A DNA stretch of 64,000 nt from Aquanectria penicillioides (Eukaryota; Ascomycota; Sordariomycetes; Hypocreales; Nectriaceae). A program made the position numbers and the translations under genes. Each line of letters opens with the position of its first letter. Within the stretch, counting starts at the first letter, position 1. Location of the stretch: contig PYIU01000004.1 of the NCBI GenBank assembly GCA_003415625.1, forward strand, positions 2,356,001 to 2,420,000. Reading direction: 5' to 3'. Below the pieces are notes generated by a model. That model had not been told where the DNA came from and ran no database searches. It saw nothing but the letters and a program-made list of their open reading frames with translations. Shown here piece by piece: positions 56,301-64,000 of the stretch.

Positions 56301-57831
56301 GAGGACGATACCACCTGGGAGATGGATCATCGGTACCTATTCCTTGATTCGCTGGCTTGCAGTAGATCGGGTGCGATGTCTCAGCCCAGGGCGGCCATTG
56401 ACTCGCCATGGTCTCCAGCGCGTCTCCAGTTGACCATGGTGCGGGTTGCTTCAGCGCTGACGGTGAGTCCGTCAGATCAAAACGCGCCGGCTGGCGCACG
56501 GCATCCACAGCGGCTCTGCATGCTCAGTGCTGACCGGCGTGTCGATCAGAAAAACGATAGCCGTCACATCAATCTGCGCATCATGGGGCCGATTTCCAAA
56601 GTTAGCACCTCCCCTAGCAGCACTGTCTTGCACTCTAGATTCGCCGGTTCACACTATCCCAGTCCCTAGGCTCACCCATGATGGCCGCTGATGGGGGCTC
56701 TCGTCGAGAAAGGGACAAGTCGGGATTGGATAGCCCCGCATCTGCTATGGCATCACCAAACTTGGCTTTTCGACCCAGCGGAATAACCCACTACAAAACG
56801 CGGCAGGGCACAATTGGATGTGGCCTTGATTAAGCATGAACAAGCATAATCAAACGGCCGAGACAGCCGAATGTGGGCGCAGGGAAAAATGGCCTTGGAA
56901 AAGGGACACATCCAAGGGGTGAGCCAACGAGCGCTCAGGGGAGCAGGTCACAGTGGAGAGGCAACAGGAATCTTAGCGGAAGGGCTGTCATCGCCAGGCA
57001 CAGGCACGGTATTGGCTGTCGACAATTCTTCCGTTGACCATGGTGCGAGGGCGCCCAGTCAATCAGTTCATTCGAAGAGGTCCAGCGACCGGTCCATGAC
57101 GCCCTCGGCGCCATGGTCTCGGCAACTAGACGCGCCCCTGGCGCCCCATCGCTGCACCTCACCAAATCGTCTGGCCGTCGCTGCAGCCGCTGTCGGACCC
57201 CCTGGTCGTGTGGGCCTTCGTCCTGAGACCCCTGGTCCCTGGCAGTGAACCCCTGTACCCTGCCTTGACATTCGCTGGAGCCGCCGCCCGTTGTTGCAAA
57301 CCACTTGACCAACACCACCTCACCGGAGAGCTTGGACGACAGATGGACAATGAAGGATGCACGGCTCAGGAGCCCATGAGTCGCCTTCCTGCACCCTAGC
57401 TCCAGCTGCTAGGCTAGACAAGGGGCAAGCATCGACAATGCCATCTCCACTCACAACGGACGGGCCTCGCCTTGGGCTCCGGATGCCGGGTTGGCCGGCC
57501 TTTGTTCACTGAGTGTGAGTGACCATGCACTCCTCTCCTCCTCGATGGATGGATGGTTGGAGTGACCTGCTTGGGTATATAGCTGCTTCTGATGCCCTCC
57601 ATCTAGACAATTTTCTCTTGCTTCACCACTCACCTTTTTTCTTTTTCTTTTTTTAACCCTCAAGCAACTCTATCTCTTTTCATTCTTGCGTCAAAGTCAT
57701 TCGCTTCCTTTGACCACCAGTACCTTAATTACATTCTCCTTGTACACATCTACTATCACAAAGCACATTCGCTACAACAGCTTTCCAACCAACTATTCCT
57801 ATTATTCAACCGTTCGTTCAACAACATCAAA
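50310..57831. other. 7.5-kb gene-free region upstream of the adhesin
   Basis: The longest gap in the window. Open frames are short, overlap on all strands and show no family features; the 202-residue minus frame at 51009-51617 is hydrophobic and basic throughout like translated non-coding DNA. Composition stays near the genome average. Local features are a GGAGACC tandem at 56086-56109, CGCT tetramers at 56219-56235, a palindromic GGTACC/CCTACC patch at 56113-56145 and a CT/T-rich leader with A-rich start context at 57620-57830. It may be an extended promoter or hold a long non-coding RNA. Confidence 0.5.
56086..56109. repeat. GGAGACC tandem repeat
   Basis: Three direct copies of the 7-base unit GGAGACC and a partial fourth. 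Confidence 0.8.
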
Positions 57832-60418
57832 ATGAAGGCCACTTATGCCATGCTGGCGCTTGCCGCCAGCCTCGGTGAGGTTAGCGCTACTGTAAGTGTT
57901 TCTCAATTCAATATCCTATTCAACTCTCGGGTTGCCTCAAAAAGAATACTAACATTTCTTTCTCATCAGTGGGGCAAGAACGCCAAGAAGTACACTACTC
58001 CCGGCAACACCGACAACCAGTGTGACTCTGACATGAAGAGTGGATGGACTTGGGATTCCGTCCCTACCGGCACCGTTACAAGCTGGAAGGGTTGGGACTT
58101 CAGCGGCTGGACCTGCAAGCAAGACTCCTCCAAGCGAAGCCTTGACGGCCGCACCTTCGGCAAGAGCATCTCTGGTAGCTGCGGATCTGAGAAGTCATCT
58201 GCTCCCTCTTTCGGATGCGGTTCCGGCTCCGATGTCTCCAGCTTCTCCATCAAGACTTTCGAGATCAACGTAGAGTTCGACTGCCGCATGGAGTTCCACT
58301 ACGACATGCCCGACGGCTCTACTTGCAAGCAGTCCTCTGAGTGTTCCAAGGGTGGTACCAAGATCACCAACTCTCAGTGCGGTGGTGCCAAGAAGGTCCA
58401 CTTCGTTTACCCCAAGCAGGACAAGCCCAAGGATAAGTGTGAGGTCACCATCCCCAAGGTCGACTTCGACTGTGACACCCCCGATGTTTCCTCTACCGCC
58501 TCCGTCCCCGCTGGTACCACCACTGCTCCCAACTCTGGCGAGACCAACACCGTTCCCTCTGGCGATCACTCCAAGACCAAGACTCTCCCCGCTGAGTCTG
58601 CCACCACCCCAGCTCTGGCGACAACACTGAGACCTATCCCGCCGGTGACCACACCAAGACTGTTCCCACTGGCGAGGAGACTGAGACTGTCCCTGCTGGC
58701 ACCACCACCGCTCCCAACTCTGGCGAGACCACTCCTGCTGGCGAGACCAACACTGTTCCCACCGGCGAGGTTACCTTCCCCGCTGGCACCACCACTGGTG
58801 ACAACTCTGGCGAGACTACTCCTGCTGGCGAGACTACTCCCGCCACCTACATCACCACCTTCGACAGCACCTCTACTGTCTTCACCACCACCATCAAGAC
58901 CATCACCAGCTGCGGCGCTGAGATCACCAACTGCCCCGCCAAGTCTGGTACCGTCGTTGTCGTGACTGAGACCGTTGCTCTCTCCACCACTGTCTGTCCC
59001 GTCACTGCCACCATCACCGGCCCTGCTGAGACCAAGCCCGTTGAGACCAAGCCTGCCGGTACCACTACTGCTCCCAACTCTGGTGTTACCCAGTCCGTTC
59101 CCGAGGGCGAGAGCTCCAAGACCGTCCCCACTGGCGAGAAGACCACCTCCGTCCCTGCTGAGGGCGAGACCACCTCCGTTCCCGCTGAGGGCGAGTCTAC
59201 GACCGCTTACACTGCTCCTGAGGGCACAACCACTGCCCCCAACTCTGGCGCTACCCAGTCCGTTCCCGCTGAGGGCGAGACCAGCTCTGTTCCCGCCGAG
59301 GGCGAGTCCACCACTGCTCCCGCTGGCACCACTACTGCTCCCAACTCTGGCGCCACCCAGTCCGTTCCCGCTGAGGGCGAGACTAGCTCTGTTCCTGCCG
59401 AGGGCGAGTCCACCACTGCCCCTGCTGGCACCACCACTGCTCCCAACTCTGGTGCTACCACCTCTGTCCCTGAGAGCGGCGAGACCACCATCATCACCAG
59501 CTACGACAGCACCTCTACCATCTACACCACCAACATCAAGACCATCACCAGCTGCGCCCCTGAGGTCACAAACTGCCCCGCCAAGTCTGGTTCTGCTGTT
59601 GTTGTCACTGAGACTGTTGCCGTTTCCACGACCATCTGCCCTGTGACCGAGACCCGCGTTGAGAAGCCCACCCAGTCCGTCAGCAAGCCCTCCACCACCA
59701 AGTCTGACAAGGTCACCAAGACTGGCAGCGACAACTCCGCTACCACCCCTACTACTGGCTACGATGTTCCCGATGTCGTCCCCAGCTGCCTCAACACCTT
59801 CCTTGAGTACGTCGAGGACTGCGAGGACAACACTGATGCTTCTTGCTACTGCCCCAACACCGACTTCGTCAACAAGGTCTACCAGTGCCTCTACGCCCAC
59901 GGTGAGTCCGACGATGTCGTTGCCAAGGCCGTCTCCTTCTTCCAGGGTATCTGCGCTGGCTATGTCACCAAGAACCCCGCTGTCTGCACCGGTGCCGAGA
60001 GCGTCACCAGCATCATCACCGTCACCGGCACCACCGTCATTGCCTCTGCCCACTACACCACTGTCACCGTTGACACCACTGTCACTGAGCCCTGTGTCAC
60101 TGGCGGCACCACCGTTCAGGGCAGCAGCACTGTCCGCACCATCTCGACCGAGTACACTGTCCCTGAGGTCGGTTTCACCACTGGCTCCTCCGGCAGTGTC
60201 GTCGTCGTTCCCCTGCTACCACTGCTGGCACTGCTGGCGCTGGCGCTCCTTACCCCACTGCCACTGGCACCCTTATCACCTCTGCCCCTGCTGGCACTGG
60301 CAGCTACGCTGCTCCTACCACCACCACTAAGCCTGGCTCGGTTCCCGTCACTGGTGGCGCTACCCGCAACGGCATGGGCTTCGCTGCCGCCATTCTGGCT
60401 GTTGCCTTTGCCCTGTAA
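57832..60418 (+). CDS. mad1: MAD1-like GPI-anchored adhesin with CFEM domain (two frame breaks)
   Basis: Exons 57832-57891 and 57970-60418. The start [19 protein letters not shown] is a signal peptide. Next comes a Cys-rich N-terminal domain (about 20-190: [54 protein letters not shown]), the layout I know from Metarhizium MAD1. A Thr/Ser/Pro-rich stalk follows with tandem repeats and a duplicated ITSC/NCPAKSG module, then a CFEM-like domain ([23 protein letters not shown]) and a hydrophobic GPI-type end. Family knowledge: MAD1 binds insect cuticle and its loss alters cytoskeleton and sporulation. The frame breaks at the C runs 58607-58610 and 60210-60213; one extra C in each gives about 836 residues with signal and anchor intact. 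The 78-base intron happens to read through in frame, so it could be missed. Confidence 0.85.
59235..59438 (+). repeat. two exact-length 102-base repeats in the adhesin stalk
   Basis: Copies 59235-59336 and 59337-59438 each encode the same 34 residues ([14 protein letters not shown] then [20 protein letters not shown]), with a third partial copy from 59439. Differences between copies are silent third-position changes, so the protein repeat is kept while the DNA has drifted. Confidence 0.88.
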
Positions 60419-63400
60419 ATGGCTTGATGTGCATGGCACATACTCATTGTTTTCCTTGCTTTCTATAGATTGAGGTCTTGGTATTCGAGGTGGAACATAT
60501 TTGTATGTCTTTTTGTACACTCCCGAGTCTCGAGGACACTGGTGCTTCCTAGAAGCCTCAGCTGAACTCGCTCAAAACATGTATCATTCTTACGATCCTT
60601 AACGAACATAAGCATTGGTGTGGAACGAAGGGACTTTTCTAGATCCCCTCATTATTTAAGACTAAGGGAGAAACAGCAAAAACACAAAAAAGAGCAGGGG
60701 ATCTACCGGCCGAGCCGAATGCGTAGAGAAGCATATATACCCGCTGGCTGGTTTGTGTAATATTAATATTGACTGATTTTCATTTTTCGAATCTATTACT
60801 TTCCTCGTGCTCAATTCCTTGGCCCTTCTGCTGAATGTGATGTGATATCTGGTGAACTAATTGGGAATTGGCCAATGTGCCATCCTCAGGTGAAGTACGG
60901 AGGCGGCCGAGGCCTTTGAATGAGACCGTGCGACCGTGCAGAGTGGCTGTGCTGGTTCTTGTCTTATGCGGGTTATTTCTGGCGAGCCCTGAACTTGAAG
61001 TCTGTGTGGGTGACATCGGCAGTGGACTGACTTCTCTTCAACGGTTTCAGGTATTGAATCTTGACGCGTGGCTGATCTCTTAACCTTAATGAACAGTTTA
61101 TCACCGGATGTGCATCTAGTAACCTCAAGCATGATGGAAAGGTGGGCGTGCATTAGACATTCGGAAATTCGAATTACGACAACTCAGCAACGCATGAGCT
61201 TATGTGCAGTAGATGCACGTCAAAGAATAATATGGCTGATATGGTCTATTGCTTTCAAGATCTATCCGCAAGCGGGGGACCCCTGTGCATTCCGTAATCG
61301 TTTCTCGCTAGCCTTTAATATGACGGGATGGACCGTGAAATTTAAATGGTGCTTGTTACAGGTTTGTTGACTATTGTACTGACGAACTACGTGGGTGAGG
61401 GCTTGATACAGCCACCAACTGTGCCTGTACACAACTGCAACATGCAATCTGGTCAACTCAGAAAGGCCTTTGCGGCAGAATCATAATTAATAAGTTGTGA
61501 AAACCTTCCTTGACCATGTGGCTCAAAATAATACTTGTTCATTCGAGTCTCTGCACCACACGTCTTTGCTCTGTCTCTACTCCGTCTTGCTCTGCGCAAT
61601 AACAGACACTTGCAACATAGGAACTAATTAGAACATTGAGCATGATGACTTTGTTATCCCTCTTTTAGTATATCACACAAGTTCCGCTTGTATCCGTTCT
61701 TGTGCCGGCTGAAAGCCATTCTGGATAATGCCTCCGACTCTATAAAAAGTGCAATGAATATAGCTTGAGAGCTAATGTTTAAAAGATCAACTGCTGCTGA
61801 TATTTTCTCAGTAACGATTTATCTTGAGAATCAATGGCACGATTATCGAAACTTTATCAGAATCTTTCTATTCAAGAGGGCATTGACATCAGAAAGTCGA
61901 CTTCAAGTGAAGTCGGGTTTATTGGTTTGGTTCACGGCTTTAATCCTGCTAGTTAAACTAACATCGATGTCACAAGTCATGCCATTTTTGGTGTCGCTGG
62001 AAATCCAGGCGTAGATACGCGGCTCAGCATAATGGAGATTATCGGACGTTCACTCCAGACCCCATCATCTTCAACGAGATGCTGACCAGAACCGGATGTG
62101 GGACTTTATGACGCATGCCGTTCCACCTGAGAGGCAAAAATACGCTTACATCTTTTGTCGGGCTGCTAGAATCGGCTCCAGCCCGGACGAGTGGCACATC
62201 GCACAGAGCAACTGGTTCATAGCATGGATGTTTGACTTGCTCAAGCTTGGCTCCCCGACATACTTGACGAGGGAGAAGGCGTATTTCACGAAGATTATAT
62301 AAGTAGATTTACTAGAGTACAGAAATATTCAAGAGGAATCAGTTCCTAGCGAAGCCACGCGTTCTGCGCTTTGGGCTGGCATCTTTCTGGTAGGAGATTA
62401 GCTTCATCCGCTTCTCAAGCGATGCAAACCAAGTCCCGCTCTCATTACGGGGTCTCCTTATGAAGTCAGCCGATTTATTCTTATTTAATGGCGCAATTGT
62501 CAAAGTTTTGTTTGGTCTAGGAAGCCAGCTCATCTGGACACATTTTGGGCGACACCTTTGTTTATCACAGTTGTGCTGGGACTAGAGTCTTTGCAAGCTG
62601 CAAAGGGGCTCCCATGAACTCACCGGTGGCAAAGCAAGAATTCATAATTATAGGATTTTTTTCTCTTTCCTTTTCTGGTTTCCCTTGCAAGCATTTGAAT
62701 TCGGAAAGGAATTATTCTTGCGCAATGTGTTGCTCAAATTATGGCCTGGAGATTCTGCCACAGTGGATTGACCCAGAGAATATTTGTGATTGGAGAGTAT
62801 CGTCCCAATGTTGGGGATTCTCAGCAGCCACAATGTTGACCATTTGGCAATATGATCAATCACAACACTGGATATTTAGCCAAATTCTGACGTATTCAGC
62901 TTTTTCAATGTGGACAGCACTTTTCAGAGCCTGGGGTTCTGGGTTGGATGGAAGAAGAGTTGTTAAACACAAGTGCAGCCCGGGCGGTGAGGAAACCCTG
63001 AGCTCAGAACCAACCGTGGGAGTAGATTTGAATTATTCATTTATGCTTATTCATTAGTTTCGTGGGTCACACTGGTGACTTTGAACGATCGAGACGATTG
63101 GAACCCGTGGCGAGAGACGAGGGAGACAGGAGTACTTTGGCGTAACCCGCGGATTGCGGCTCATTGAGATGCTCCCACTTGCCGCCCGACGAAGTACCCG
63201 AGGCCGAATCAACAGCGCCATAAAAAATCGTACCAAAGAGCCGGGGTAAATGCCCCGTTTCGTGGAGGACGGACGGCGCCACTGTGGTCATTTTCGCAGC
63301 CTACCGCTTGCTGGCCGGCGCCACGAAGTTGCTAAACAGAGACGGCATCAAACCAATATGTTGTGTTGATGTTTGAAACGGTAGATTTTTGCAAACTGCA

Positions 63401-64000
63401 AGATCGTTTGTTTGGTGTCCTTCGCTCGAGCAGAAATCTGGCCTCCGAAGCTTCATTGGCAAGGGTAGGCTAACCCCTACCTCCGTGATGAAGGGTCCTA
63501 CTGAGGTTTTTTTGGCCGTGAAAAACATGCCCACGCATGACCGCCTGTTCTTCATGTGTAATTAGTCCTGTAAAGGCGACAGAAGATCTTCCCTGCAAGT
63601 TGCAAGCCCCTGGAACGGGAAGATGTCACCCCCGCGTCCCGGATGGACACCTAAAGACAGCAAGCATGCTGAGGCACGGAGAAACTACCACAGATTAGTG
63701 ACTGGATTGACTACTCGATGCCTTCTAGGGGTACAGAGAGAAGTTGGAGTAAATATGTGTGTGTTTATGCGGACCCGTTCTAGTCAATGACCGTCTACGG
63801 ATATTCTGCGACCAAACTTTATATTCGGTTGGCGATGTTGTCCCAGCAAAAACTGATCATGATAGTGATTAGACATTATTATTGTCAAGATTCCCGAGGC
63901 CTAGAGAACAGCCGTGAAACCTGACGATGATGCAGCCAACACTGGCCGAAGTCCGGTGGCGACTCAGATCAGAGCCCTTGTCCATCCCGCTTCTCGTAAT
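60419..64000. other. 3.6-kb region without a secure gene
   Basis: The adhesin 3' UTR, then sequence with no complete recognisable gene. At 61775-62014 an ATG frame of 79 residues follows a TATAAAAAG box at 61741. At 62096-62302 a 68-residue frame (DEWHIAQSNWFIAWMFDLLKL) looks protein-like but is preceded by stops and by a different open frame, so it may be a decayed gene. A 74-residue minus frame at 63067-63291 is also open with a real ATG. None is convincing alone. The right edge may be the flank of a gene outside the window. Confidence 0.4.
61775..62302 (+). pseudogene. possible decayed gene, fragments in several frames
   Basis: Two protein-like segments lie close together. Frame one gives TPDPIIFNEMLTRTG around 62050-62095. 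A shifted frame then continues DFMTHAVPPERQKYAYIF and SPDEWHIAQSNWFIAW to a stop at 62302. Read together they resemble one folded protein broken by a shift near 62100. No C/G run explains this shift, unlike the other breaks in the window. I do not recognise the family. Confidence 0.3.

Noticed and set aside
58975..59646. Pro/Leu-rich plus frame in the adhesin
   Set aside because: Out-of-frame reading of the ACC/GCC-rich stalk.
58566..60053. 495-residue minus-strand open frame in the adhesin
   Set aside because: Gly/Ser/Val shadow of the Thr/Ser-rich repeats; the plus strand has signal peptide, CFEM-like domain and anchor.
1..64000. CRISPR array, bacterial operon or prophage
   Set aside because: No spaced direct repeats; spliceosomal introns throughout show a eukaryotic genome.

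Overview
The window is nuclear DNA of a filamentous ascomycete, most likely a hypocrealean Sordariomycete close to the insect- or nematode-associated families. The reasons are short GT-AG introns with CTRAY-like branch sites, pyrimidine-rich leaders, and a complete fungal Rac GTPase, Nop6, Cms1, Vms1 and cry-DASH. It also holds an adhesin with the layout of Metarhizium MAD1. Family names come from recognised protein sequence, not from a search.

Layout. 1-13 kb: Rac-type GTPase (+), Nop6-like rRNA-processing protein (-), a long low-complexity gap, and a large intronless protein of unknown function (+). 13-22 kb, all on the minus strand: a secreted CFEM-like protein with repeated cysteine pairs, Cms1, an Lsb1/Pin3-like SH3 protein and mitochondrial 2-methylcitrate dehydratase. 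22-28.9 kb: no gene recognised; it contains a sharply bounded AT-rich island. 28.9-31 kb: cry-DASH. 31.6-41.2 kb: an accessory block with a small unknown protein divergent from a HET-domain gene, then an SDR, an EthD-domain protein and a TRI12-like MFS transporter, all on +. 41.5-50.3 kb: ubiquitin C-terminal hydrolase, AAA ATPase, a small stress-type protein, Vms1 and a small hypothetical gene. 50.3-57.8 kb: no gene recognised. 57.8-60.4 kb: MAD1-like adhesin. 60.4-64 kb: no secure gene.

How the genes relate. Most are unrelated housekeeping genes. Two, Nop6 and Cms1, serve small-subunit ribosome assembly. The SDR, EthD and MFS genes may form a small metabolic and export module. The HET gene and its divergent partner look like an accessory or allorecognition-type pair. 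Two cell-surface proteins (the CFEM-like protein and the adhesin) and the Rac/Lsb1 actin regulators fit a fungus that depends on polarised growth and host contact.

The most useful technical result is that five reading-frame breaks in three otherwise normal genes each fall in a run of four or five C or G, and each would be repaired by one more base in that run. This points to under-called homopolymers in the assembly rather than gene decay. I found no clear evidence of a wholly new system. The best leads are the HET/unknown divergent pair, the cysteine-pair repeat protein and the SDR-EthD-MFS trio.
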